Made by a program: the position numbers and the translations under genes. DNA of 7,507 bases from Micromonosporaceae bacterium (GTDB lineage: Bacteria; Actinomycetota; Actinomycetes; Mycobacteriales; Micromonosporaceae): contig JADGHA010000196.1 of assembly GCA_019689695.1 (NCBI GenBank), positions 1 through 7,507 on the forward strand. The letters run 5' to 3'. Of the stretch, positions 1 through 6,562 are shown piece after piece. Below the pieces are notes generated by a model. It was not told the DNA's origin. It saw only the letters and a program-made list of their open reading frames with translations, and did not search any database. The stretch's first letter is position 1. Each line of letters begins with the position of its first letter.

Positions 1-1425
1 GCCGACACCCTTGCCCTTCGCGCTGGACGGGGCGTCCACCTTCGCCGGCGCGTTGCCTTTCCCGCTGGACGGGGCGTCTACCTTCGCCGGCGCGTTGGCT
101 TTCCCGCTGGACGGGGCGTCCACCTTCGTCGGCGCCTTGCTGGCGAGAGACGTGCCCTGCGACAGCACGGCCATACCCCGCACCCGCCGGCCTCCCGCTG
201 GCGGTGTGGCCGGCGGCACCGGACGGATGGCCGGCGGGCTGACCTGTGCGGGCGGGTCGTGCGGGGCGGTGTTCGGCCCGCCCGGCGCCGCCTCGCTGAC
301 CGCCCGGGGGCCGGCGTTGGCCACCGCATAGATGCACAGCGCCATCAGCAGCGTGGCGACCCCGGCCGCGACCGCCAACTGCCGGTGGAAACGGCGTACC
401 GCCCCGGCAACGGCCGCCCCACGCGCCTGGCGCGACTGGGCGGCTGTCCCGAGTGCTGCTGCCGTTCCGGCGCGGCGCGCCGACCCGGCCCGGGTGCCGG
501 CGCCAGCGAAAGAGGGCTGCTGGGCCGCTGCCGTGCCGGCCGGGAGGTCCGCGTCGGCGACGGAGAGCTGGTGGGCCGCTGCCGCGTCGGCCGCGGCCAG
601 CTCAGCGGCGGCGGCGGCGAGGACCCGCGCCACCTCGCGCGCGGTGGGCCGGTCCTGCGGATTTTTCGCCAGGCAGCGGTGGCACAGCCGGGCCACGGCG
701 GGTGGCACGCCAGCCTCCGCTGGCAGCGGCGTCGGCTCGACGCAGATGTGGGCCGCGAGCATCTCGGCCCGGCCGGTTGTCGGCCAGGGCGACCGACCGG
801 CCAGCGCCCGGTAGAGCAGGACCCCCAGGGCGTACACATCGGACGCCGGCAGCACCTGGCGCTGAATCAACCGCTCCGGCGCCAGATAGGCGGCCGTACC
901 CCAGATCCGATCCTCCGCCACCTCCGGCGAATCGCCGCACTCGTCCCGTTCCCCGACGAACCCGGCGATGCCGAAGTCCAGGACCGTGGCGCCGTGTGCG
1001 GTGAGCATGACGTTGCCCGGCTTGATGTCGCGGTGCACGACCCCGGCGGCGTGTGCCGCGGCGAGCGCGTCGGCGACCTGGGCGCAGATCTCCAGCGCGG
1101 TGCGCACCGGCAGCCGGCCGCCCCGCATGCGGCGTGCCAACGTCTGCCCGTGGAGCAGCTGCATGACCAGGTACGGGGTCTTGGCTGAATCGGAGTAGTC
1201 GAGAACTTTGGTGACATGGGGATGGCTCACCCGCTTGGCGGCCTTGACCTCGGTCCGGATCCGCTCGTGCGCCCGCGCTTCGCTGGCGTGCTGGCCGGCC
1301 ACCACCTTGACCGCCACCCGCCGGCCGAGTACCTCGTCATAGGCCCGCCAGACGACCGACATCCCGCCGCCACCCAGGCGCTGCTCGAGCCGGTACCGCC
1401 CGGCGAGGATCGATGTGGTGTCCAC
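1..1425 (-). CDS. Membrane-anchored eukaryotic-type Ser/Thr protein kinase (PknB/Hanks family), 3' end beyond window
   Basis: This gene encodes a transmembrane kinase that phosphorylates Ser/Thr on cytoplasmic partners. Its 475 visible codons run open to the left edge, so the C-terminus is missing. The kinase domain spans about residues 11-275. It has a glycine-rich loop GGGGMSVVW (18-26), the ATP-binding lysine in AVK (K40), catalytic loop HRDIKPGN (131-138, D133), DFG (150-152) and APE (182-184), so it looks active. An Ala-rich juxtamembrane linker follows (about 280-345), then one transmembrane helix (about 347-370, AVAAGVATLLMALCIYAVA). The Pro/Ala/Lys-rich outer tail contains a perfect 14-residue repeat. 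No PASTA or other sensor domain is visible before the edge. The start is GTG at 1425, with GGAGG 12 nt upstream, a rather long spacing; no other in-frame start lies nearby. The long upstream gap suggests its own promoter. The family call is secure; the substrate is unknown. Confidence 0.93.
   Translation of the reverse strand, partial: MDTTSILAGRYRLEQRLGGGGMSVVWRAYDEVLGRRVAVKVVAGQHASEARAHERIRTEVKAAKRVSHPHVTKVLDYSDSAKTPYLVMQLLHGQTLARRMRGGRLPVRTALEICAQVADALAAAHAAGVVHRDIKPGNVMLTAHGATVLDFGIAGFVGERDECGDSPEVAEDRIWGTAAYLAPERLIQRQVLPASDVYALGVLLYRALAGRSPWPTTGRAEMLAAHICVEPTPLPAEAGVPPAVARLCHRCLAKNPQDRPTAREVARVLAAAAAELAAADAAAAHQLSVADADLPAGTAAAQQPSFAGAGTRAGSARRAGTAAALGTAAQSRQARGAAVAGAVRRFHRQLAVAAGVATLLMALCIYAVANAGPRAVSEAAPGGPNTAPHDPPAQVSPPAIRPVPPATPPAGGRRVRGMAVLSQGTSLASKAPTKVDAPSSGKANAPAKVDAPSSGKGNAPAKVDAPSSAKGKGVG
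10..135 (-). repeat. Three tandem 42-bp repeats encoding a 14-residue unit in the kinase tail
   Basis: Three head-to-tail copies lie at 94-135, 52-93 and 10-51 with an exact 42-bp period. They encode the unit APxKVDAPSSGKxN on the minus strand. The copies are nearly identical at the base level. The last one drifts to SAKGKG, which suggests the array ends near the window edge. The repeat is in frame and lies outside the membrane-spanning helix, so it would form a flexible, lysine- and proline-rich extracytoplasmic or wall-facing stretch. Confidence 0.9.
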
Positions 1426-1707
1426 GTTGTGATCTATCCTCCCGGCCGGCTGGTGTCGGGGCGGTGCGAATCTTGACGGCAGGAGCGTTCAGAGAGTCCG
1501 GGTATGGCCTGATCCGGGCGGGTACGTTCACTGTGGATGATAGTGCGGTCACGTCCGGTGCCGGAAGGTTCAGTTCAGCCCGCGCTACGACCCGCAAGCC
1601 GGCACAGGCCGGCAAGTTCCAGCCATAGGCGACTTGTCGATGTGGGCGCGAAGAAATCCATCCAATGCACGCACTCCACCGCGCGCCGGACGCTAGATCG
1701 CCGAACG
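1426..1707. other. Intergenic region between the HisRS-like gene and the kinase gene
   Basis: These 282 bp have no convincing gene on either strand; short open frames here have poor codon use and no ribosome binding site. The region should hold the kinase promoter, but I could not pick out a clear -35/-10 pair. It contains a small inverted repeat, GCCGGC-ACAG-GCCGGC (1598-1613), which lacks a T-run and so is at most a weak terminator for the HisRS-like gene. A 15-bp direct repeat sits at its upstream boundary. Confidence 0.5.
1437..1443 (-). promoter_or_regulatory. Ribosome binding site of the kinase gene
   Basis: On the minus strand this reads GGGAGGA, with the GGAGG core 12 nt before the GTG start at 1425. 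The match is good but the spacing is longer than usual. It supports GTG 1425 because no closer in-frame start exists. Confidence 0.5.
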
Positions 1708-1714
1708 CTAGATC
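1690..1714. repeat. 15-bp-period direct repeat across the stop codon of the HisRS-like gene
   Basis: The 10-mer ACGCTAGATC occurs at 1690-1699 and again at 1705-1714, a 15-bp period. The second copy contains the TAG stop (minus strand, 1708-1710). The first copy repeats a TAG in the same register. This looks like a small local duplication, not a regulatory site. Confidence 0.6.
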
Positions 1715-2640
1715 AGCGCAAGTGCGACGCGGTCGACGCCGACTCCACTGGTAAGGAGGCGTTCCTTGCGGCTGCCCAGCAGCTGCTGGGTCCAGACGAC
1801 GAAGCCGCCGTCACCGAGCTCGGACAGTTCTCCGCTGTTGCCGGCGAGCACCTTGTAACACAGCCCGGTGTAGTAGCCTCGACCTGCCTCGCGCCCGGGG
1901 TCGTCGAGCACCTCAGCGTCCGTTATGGACTCCGCTACCGCCTCAGCCACCGCGCTGTACCGCGGGTCCATTGTGGTCAGCCGGATCTGGACCCGCGACG
2001 CGCCGGCCCGCCGCAGGGCGCCGGTCAGCAACGCGAGGTGCTCGGTCGCGTGTTGCCGCTCGAAGGCGAGGTTTCCGGTGTCCCGGCCGGCCGTGACCAC
2101 CGCCAGCAGCGAGAAGTGGGCGAACCTGGCCGGACCCGCGAACTGCTGCCCGCGCACCACCCGCTGGATCGCGGCGAGCCGGATGACATCGGTGGACCGG
2201 CTGTTGCCATCGAGAGCTGCCTTTCGCCGCGCGGCGGCTTCCAGCGCGAGCCCGTTGGTGGAGTCCGCGGCCACCTCGGTGCCCCGTACGGTGGAGACCA
2301 CCTTGTTCTGGTTTACCGTGCCCACCACCGAGTGAGTGCCCAACGGCGCGACCGGCGACAGCGTCAACGGCTCGAACTCGTCCGGAACCGCCGACAGCAG
2401 CAGGTCTTCGACGCGTCGCAAAGTCCGAAATGGAACCTCGGCCGGCGCGGTGAAGCGGTCGTCGAGATAGCGGCGCAGCACCGCGGGCGGCGTCAACCGG
2501 GCGGCCCGCAGCCGGAACACCTCCAGCAGGAGTGTGGTCAGCTCGGCGCCGCCCAGCCGCCGGCCGAGCAGGTCGGGCAGCGCCGGCCCGCCAGCCTTGC
2601 GCAGCACACGGCCCAGCGCTGTCGCGTCGTTGCTCTCCAC
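1708..2640 (-). CDS. Histidyl-tRNA-synthetase-like class II catalytic-core protein without anticodon domain
   Basis: This is a 310-residue protein with class II aminoacyl-tRNA-synthetase features near its C-terminus. It has a motif-3-like element GVGVDRVALA (299-308), with Arg304 in the ATP-binding position. About 45 residues earlier is GRGYYTG (253-259), resembling the HisRS 'histidine A' loop. Their spacing matches HisRS. A region around 160-187 (RGQQF, then RFAHFSLLAVVTAGRD) may be a degenerate motif 2. The protein ends right after motif 3, so the anticodon-binding domain is absent, as in HisZ. It is unlikely to charge tRNA conventionally. It could be a regulatory paralogue or an amino-acid-activating enzyme. 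I favour GTG 2640 as the start because clean coding signal begins there, but no strong Shine-Dalgarno is visible and GTG 2610 is an alternative. It lies 109 bp downstream of the oxidoreductase. The fold call is moderate; the function is unknown. Confidence 0.66.
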   Translation of the reverse strand: MESNDATALGRVLRKAGGPALPDLLGRRLGGAELTTLLLEVFRLRAARLTPPAVLRRYLDDRFTAPAEVPFRTLRRVEDLLLSAVPDEFEPLTLSPVAPLGTHSVVGTVNQNKVVSTVRGTEVAADSTNGLALEAAARRKAALDGNSRSTDVIRLAAIQRVVRGQQFAGPARFAHFSLLAVVTAGRDTGNLAFERQHATEHLALLTGALRRAGASRVQIRLTTMDPRYSAVAEAVAESITDAEVLDDPGREAGRGYYTGLCYKVLAGNSGELSELGDGGFVVWTQQLLGSRKERLLTSGVGVDRVALALI

Positions 2641-2749
2641 CCCGTCATCAGTACCAGCTCGCCGGGCCGGCCACGATTGATTTCCGGCTACGCAACCACG
2701 CCAGCGGCAGCGATCCGACGCCCGGCCAGGAGGCGGGCCAGCAGGTGCC
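2641..2749. other. Short intergenic gap between oxidoreductase and HisRS-like gene
   Basis: These 109 bp hold no convincing gene. The half next to the oxidoreductase still shows codon-like composition in another minus-strand frame, ending at a TAG near 2689. That could be the remnant of an older C-terminus. No clear promoter or terminator was seen, so co-transcription across the gap is possible. Confidence 0.4.
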
Positions 2750-3625
2750 TCAGCTGACCTTCGGCGGTAGGCCGATCGCCCGGGCCACCTCGGCGAGCGT
2801 GGCGATGTGCCGGTCGACGCCGCCGGCACCGATGCCCATGGTGTTGACGCAGACGTGGCTGGCGCCCAGGGCCCGCCAGGCCTGGATCTGCTCGACCGCG
2901 TCGTCCACACCGCCGGACAGGCCGACCCGGCCTTCCATGCCGATGCTGTCCGGGTCGCGCCCGTGTTCCCGCGCCCCCTCCCGGACGAGCTCGATGGCCT
3001 CCTCCAGCCGGGAGCCCGGCCGCCACTGGGGGAACCAGCCGTCGGCGAGGCGCCCTGCCCGGCGGTACGCGGGCGGCGACTGGGCACCGAACCAGATCGG
3101 GATCGGCCGCTGCACCGGCATCGGCGCCAGACCGGCCGCGGTGACCTTCTCGTACCGGCCGTGGAAGGTCACGCTCCGCTCCGTCCACAGTCGACGCAGC
3201 AGCGCGACCTGCTCCTCGATCCGGCGCCCGCGGTCGGTGAAGTCCTTGCCCAGCGCCTCGTACTCCACGGCGTTCCAGCCGAGTCCGACACCGAGCCGGA
3301 ACCGGCCCTCGGTGAGCAGGTCCACCTCGGCCGCCTGCTTGGCCACCAGCGCGGTCTGCCGCTGCGGCAGGATGATCACGCCGGTGACCAGCTCCAGGGA
3401 GGTGATCGCAGCGAGGTAGCCGTACAGGACGAACGGCTCGTGAAACTGGCTGTCCACGTGGTACGGACCGGTCCAGCCCGGGTGCCCTGTCGGATCGGCG
3501 CCCAGCACGTGGTCGTACGCGAGGATGTGGGCGTAACCGAGCTCCTCCACCGCGGCCGCGTACGCCCGGACGACCGCCGGGTCGGCCCCGATCTCGGTCT
3601 GTGGAAAGACCACTCCAACCCGCAT
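2750..3625 (-). CDS. LLM-class F420-dependent oxidoreductase (luciferase-like monooxygenase family)
   Basis: This 291-residue TIM-barrel protein is of the bacterial-luciferase-like superfamily and the F420-using actinobacterial type. These enzymes transfer hydride between coenzyme F420 and an organic substrate in the cytoplasm. The signature is LGVGLGWNAVEYEALG (111-126), followed by a region with an RGRRIEEQ helix, a LWTE turn and FHGRYEKV. PIPIWFGAQSPPAYRRAGR (174-192) matches the family's C-terminal substrate and cofactor segment. The early part GVVFPQTEIGADP (4-16) and AYDHVLG (36-42) are also typical. Length is normal for the family. The ATG start at 3625 has an AAGGTGG ribosome binding site just upstream. 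It starts 42 nt after the isomerase stop, which suggests an operon. F420 preference over FMN is inferred from subfamily resemblance; the substrate cannot be told from sequence. Confidence 0.9.
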   Translation of the reverse strand: MRVGVVFPQTEIGADPAVVRAYAAAVEELGYAHILAYDHVLGADPTGHPGWTGPYHVDSQFHEPFVLYGYLAAITSLELVTGVIILPQRQTALVAKQAAEVDLLTEGRFRLGVGLGWNAVEYEALGKDFTDRGRRIEEQVALLRRLWTERSVTFHGRYEKVTAAGLAPMPVQRPIPIWFGAQSPPAYRRAGRLADGWFPQWRPGSRLEEAIELVREGAREHGRDPDSIGMEGRVGLSGGVDDAVEQIQAWRALGASHVCVNTMGIGAGGVDRHIATLAEVARAIGLPPKVS

Positions 3626-3667
3626 GCGCCCACCTTACCGACGGAAGCGTTCTTCACCGGGCGCGGG

Positions 3668-4102
3668 TCAGCGCCCGCGCTGGCGGTCGATCTCGTCCAG
3701 CCGGGCGATGTTCGCCGCCTCCTCCCGGTCCGGCTCGGTGGTGGCCAGGAACGCCTCGACCACTTCGACCGCGACGTCCGGGGCGAGGCGCTTGAGGCTC
3801 ATCGCGAGCACGTTCGCGTCGTTCCACAGCCGAGCGCCCCTGGCGACCCACGGATCCCACGCGAGCGCCGCCCGCACCCCGGGGACCTTGTTCGCGGCGA
3901 TGGCGGTCCCGGTGCCGGTCCAGCACATCACCACGCCGAAGTCGGCCGCGCCGTCGGCGACGGCCCGCCCTACCGCCTCGCCGAGGTCGGGCCAGCTGTC
4001 CGACGGGGTCAGCACAACCACCTCATGGCCTGCCTTGGCCAGGTGGTCCAGGACGGCCCGGGTGGTGTCGTTCTGGTCGTCGGCGGCGTACGCGATCCTC
4101 AC
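3668..4102 (-). CDS. RpiB/LacA/LacB-family sugar-phosphate isomerase paralogue
   Basis: This 144-residue protein has the small Rossmann-like fold of ribose-5-phosphate isomerase B and galactose-6-phosphate isomerase. These enzymes interconvert aldose and ketose phosphates as dimers. Family marks are VVMCWTGTGTAIAANKVPG (57-75), with the likely catalytic Cys60, then GVRAAL and WNDANVLAMS (93-102). It departs from canonical RpiB. The DH pair near the N-terminus reads DD (8-9), the usual CGTGIG loop reads CWTGTG, and the active-site His before NDANVL is Trp93. It may therefore act on another sugar phosphate or have altered chemistry, so I do not name it rpiB. The start is GTG 4102; an ATG 5 nt upstream is out of frame and stops at once. 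There is no Shine-Dalgarno, which fits a leaderless transcript. It is probably the first gene of the set leading to the oxidoreductase. Confidence 0.86.
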   Translation of the reverse strand: MRIAYAADDQNDTTRAVLDHLAKAGHEVVVLTPSDSWPDLGEAVGRAVADGAADFGVVMCWTGTGTAIAANKVPGVRAALAWDPWVARGARLWNDANVLAMSLKRLAPDVAVEVVEAFLATTEPDREEAANIARLDEIDRQRGR

Positions 4103-4109
4103 GACATAA

Positions 4110-4115
4110 AGGCTA
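4110..4115 (-). promoter_or_regulatory. Candidate -10 element for a leaderless isomerase transcript
   Basis: On the minus strand this reads TAGCCT, which fits TANNNT. Exactly seven bases separate it from the GTG start at 4102, the spacing expected if transcription begins at the start codon. No good -35 box is visible 16-19 bases upstream. Absence of a Shine-Dalgarno supports the idea, but the hexamer match alone is weak. Confidence 0.35.
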
Positions 4116-4165
4116 GTCGCCCACGCTGCACATCGCCCGGGCTACTGCTCCGACGAGCCATGCAG

Positions 4166-4172
4166 AAGGAGG
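4166..4172 (+). promoter_or_regulatory. Strong Shine-Dalgarno of the FHA gene
   Basis: AAGGAGG lies seven bases before GTG 4180 and is the best ribosome binding site in the window. It fixes the start of the FHA reading frame at 4180 and not at ATG 4160, which lies upstream of it in another frame. Confidence 0.6.
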
Positions 4173-4179
4173 GGAGCCT

Positions 4180-4992
4180 GTGGTCGTACGGATGGGGCTG
4201 GACGAATGGAGCGGATGCGGACCGGTACGAGCGACATTACCGCTCGGAGGTGCTGTCCACGCTCCGCGGGGTGCCAGGCAGGTGCTGGTTCGGTTCGACG
4301 CCCGGGCCCGTCACTATGACCTGGCGCGCTGTCCGACGTCGCGACCGCCGCGAGCGCGTTTTCTCCGGCGGGCAAAAGCCGGCCGAACAGCGGCCATCCC
4401 GCACCCGCAGTCCTCGGCACCGCCGCCGGTGGTCGCGCCGCAGCCGCCGGGGCCGCAGCGGCGCCCGCCCCCACGGCCGAGGCACCAGCCGAGTGTCCAC
4501 TGTGCGGATCGCGGCAGACCGGCCGGTTCTGCGAGCGGGACGGGTACGACTGTGTCACCGCGTCGCTGGACCCGCGGCCTCCGGCCCAGCCGGCCCAGCC
4601 GGCGCCGGTGGACGCTGAGGGCGGCGCCGACCAGGTGTGGAGGCGGCCGGCGGGCCGGACGCCGCGCTGCTGGAGCTCCCCGGTTTCTTCCTCAGCGACG
4701 GTTCCCGCTGCGCGGGGACCAGGTCCTGATCGGACGCCGCAGCCGGTCCCGCGGCATCCACCCGGACATCGACCTGGTCGGCCCGCCGGAGGACCCGGGA
4801 GTATCCCACTCGCACGCCCTTCTGGTCAGCCCGCCCGGCACCGGCTGGGCGGTGGTCGACATCGGCTCGTCGAACGGCACGTACGTCAACGACATGGCGA
4901 ACGCGATCGAGGTCAATGTGCCGGTGCCGGTGCGCGAGGGCGACCGCATCTATCTCGGCGCGTGGACCGTCATCACCCTCCGCGCCGCCTGA
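4180..4992 (+). pseudogene. Zinc-ribbon plus FHA-domain protein gene, apparently disrupted by three frame slips
   Basis: The C-terminal part is an intact FHA domain (about 4702-4989), a phosphothreonine-binding module, with LIGRRS, SHSHALL and SSNGTYVND. The upstream coding signal is scattered over frames. An Ala/Pro-rich linker and a zinc ribbon, CPLC then GRFCERDGYDC (4494-4553), read in the frame starting at multiples of 3. EAAGGPDAALLELPGFF (4640-4690) reads one frame back, and FHA one frame back again, which is the frame of GTG 4180. One added base near 4329, 4639 and 4699 would join everything into one protein of about 271 residues (HYDLARLSDVATAAS, QVWEAAGGPD, LSDRFPLRGD). The unbroken frame 4180-4992 also exists, but its middle is implausible Arg/Pro-rich sequence. 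The gene is either decayed or has base-calling errors. If intact, it would be a kinase-signalling adaptor. It converges on the iniC-like gene with 15 bp between their ends. Confidence 0.7.
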
Positions 4993-5007
4993 GCCGTCGC
5001 CTCCGGC

Positions 5008-6558
5008 CTACCCGAGCCGCACCGGCTCCGGCCGGCCGCGCTCCCGCTCCTCGGGGAGCCTGGCACGACCGACCGCACGACCGACATGGCGCGGCCGTAC
5101 CACGGTGCCGCCGATGATTCCCTCACAGGTGCGGGCGAGAACCTGGCATGCGTTGGCCGATCGGCGCCCCAGCATCGGGTTCTCCGCGAGCCTGCGCCAT
5201 TTCCGCAGCGAGTCCTGCGCCACCCGGCGCAGCTCCTCCGGCGTCGCCGCCTCGGGCAGGCCCAGCCGCGCGGTTGGCGTGTTGCCCTCGCCACCGAGCA
5301 GGCGCTCCGCCTCGACCGGGTCGGGCAGGGTGAGGGCGCCCGACCGCAGCTCGCTGAGCAGGCGCAGCTCGGCGAACTCGTGCGCGCTGGCCAGGATGCG
5401 CTCGACCTGGCGGCCGACTCCCCGGGCGTCGTTGTCCGCCCGCACGATCGCGTCCAGGGACAGCAGCGCCGAACGTGCCTTGAGCAGATCCCTGCGCTGT
5501 CCGAACTGGACCTTGAGGACGTGTTGCAGCTCACCCAGCCCGCTGCGGCTGACCAGCTCGCGGGCGAGCGCGGTCGGGCTGTCGGCGCCCTGCCGGATCA
5601 GGGTCGTGGCGAGCCGGATGCCGAACAGGCCGAACCGGTCCAGCAGCCGGCCGCGGGTCTCCGCGCTGTCGCGCAGGAACCGGTCGGCGGAGAGCAACGC
5701 TGTCTCCAGCTCCTCGCGCGGCAGGCGGGCCAGCTCGGCCAGCGCGGCGTACTCGCTGTTGCGCAGCGTCCGCCCGGTGTACGCGAGCAGGCCGGCCACC
5801 GCGACCACGTTCTGACACAGGCCGCGCAGCGCCGGTTCGGACCGGTAGCGGGTGGCGATCGCGCGGGCGGAGAACATCGCGTCCAACCGGCCCGCGCCGA
5901 TCTCGTCGGCCCGGGACAGCACCGCGACCGTGTTCACCGCGGTCGCGCGTGCGATCCCGCGGTCCCGGAACGCCTCCAGCAACTCGGCGTCGGCGACGTG
6001 CAGGTGCCGCATCAGGTAGACGACCGCGTCCGCCTCGGTCGGGCTGTCGTCGTCCGGCTCGAGGAACCGGGCGGTCCGCGCCGAGACGTCCTTGTTGATC
6101 GACGCCACACCCGGCGTGTCGATCAGGGTGGTGGTCCGCAGGGCTCGCGTCGGCCAGGTGACGACCAGTCGGTCGAGCGACTCGGCCGGCGTCGCGCCCA
6201 GGTCGATCGCCAGAGCACCGTCGCGGCGTACCACCGGCAGCGGAGTCGGCGCGCCGCCCTTGGGGTAGGCGATGATCCGCGGGCTCGGGCCGTTGCGGTA
6301 CCAGGTGACCACCTTGGTGCACTCGCCCGCGTCGGTCGGCGCGATCGCCTCTCCGACCAGGGCGTTGAGCAGCGTCGACTTGCCGGCCTTGACCTTGCCG
6401 GCGATCGCCACCCGCAGCGGCTCGTCCAGCCGCGCCAGCTGCCGGCGCAGCACCTGCACGGTGAGCGGCTGGTCGGCGTAGGCCTCGCACGCCTGGAGCA
6501 GGACCTGGCGTACCGTGGCGGACAGCGTGCTGGGTACGTTTGCCCTCGTCACCGCCAC
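5008..6558 (-). CDS. IniC-like dynamin-family GTPase
   Basis: This 516-residue large GTPase closely resembles mycobacterial IniC as I recall it, including APTDA near switch I and SRADEIGAGR in the G4 region. The GTPase domain has P-loop GKVKAGKS (54-61), a switch I Thr in ECTKVVTW (79-86), G3 DTPG (147-150) and G4-like SRAD (215-218). The rest is largely helical with no transmembrane helix, and a basic tail rich in Arg/Glu follows the family's usual end. Such proteins act at the inner face of the membrane with an IniA-type partner; Ini proteins are linked to cell-envelope stress and drug tolerance in mycobacteria. I chose GTG 6558, four bases after the stop of the upstream gene; GTG 6552 is an alternative. 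The Shine-Dalgarno is poor (GCGGGG inside the upstream gene), which suggests translational coupling. No terminator was seen in the 15 bp before the convergent FHA gene. Confidence 0.87.
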   Translation of the reverse strand: MAVTRANVPSTLSATVRQVLLQACEAYADQPLTVQVLRRQLARLDEPLRVAIAGKVKAGKSTLLNALVGEAIAPTDAGECTKVVTWYRNGPSPRIIAYPKGGAPTPLPVVRRDGALAIDLGATPAESLDRLVVTWPTRALRTTTLIDTPGVASINKDVSARTARFLEPDDDSPTEADAVVYLMRHLHVADAELLEAFRDRGIARATAVNTVAVLSRADEIGAGRLDAMFSARAIATRYRSEPALRGLCQNVVAVAGLLAYTGRTLRNSEYAALAELARLPREELETALLSADRFLRDSAETRGRLLDRFGLFGIRLATTLIRQGADSPTALARELVSRSGLGELQHVLKVQFGQRRDLLKARSALLSLDAIVRADNDARGVGRQVERILASAHEFAELRLLSELRSGALTLPDPVEAERLLGGEGNTPTARLGLPEAATPEELRRVAQDSLRKWRRLAENPMLGRRSANACQVLARTCEGIIGGTVVRPRHVGRAVGRARLPEERERGRPEPVRLG

Positions 6559-6562
6559 GACA

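Noticed and set aside
10..135. CRISPR-like array from the 42-bp repeats
   Set aside because: The copies are directly abutting with no spacers and encode an in-frame 14-residue protein repeat.
1598..1613. Rho-independent terminator at the GCCGGC-ACAG-GCCGGC hairpin
   Set aside because: The stem is only six pairs, no T-run follows on either strand, and GCCGGC is common in such GC-rich DNA.
1537..2757. Plus-strand open frame of about 406 codons antisense to the HisRS-like gene
   Set aside because: There is no ribosome binding site, the translation is low-complexity, and the minus strand shows the class II synthetase motifs.
2641..3087. Longer version of the HisRS-like gene starting at 3087
   Set aside because: The extra N-terminal part overlaps the oxidoreductase in another frame and is Arg/Ser/Pro-rich; clean coding signal begins at GTG 2640.
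4160..4318. Alternative FHA gene start at ATG 4160 in a different frame
   Set aside because: Third-position G/C is high in this frame over about 4200-4320, so I considered it. But the Shine-Dalgarno lies after this ATG, and joining the frame at 4180 to the later segments needs only single-base changes. The exact frame of this short stretch remains uncertain.
4142..4558. Minus-strand open frame of 138 codons opposite the FHA gene's N-terminal half
   Set aside because: Its Ala-rich stretch mirrors the Ala-rich linker on the plus strand, it has no motifs, and the plus strand has a zinc ribbon and a strong Shine-Dalgarno here.
2807..4618. Plus-strand open frame of about 600 codons across the oxidoreductase and isomerase genes
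   Set aside because: It is antisense to two clear family members, has Arg/Pro/Gly-rich low-complexity translation and no recognisable motif. High GC content makes stop codons rare in all frames.
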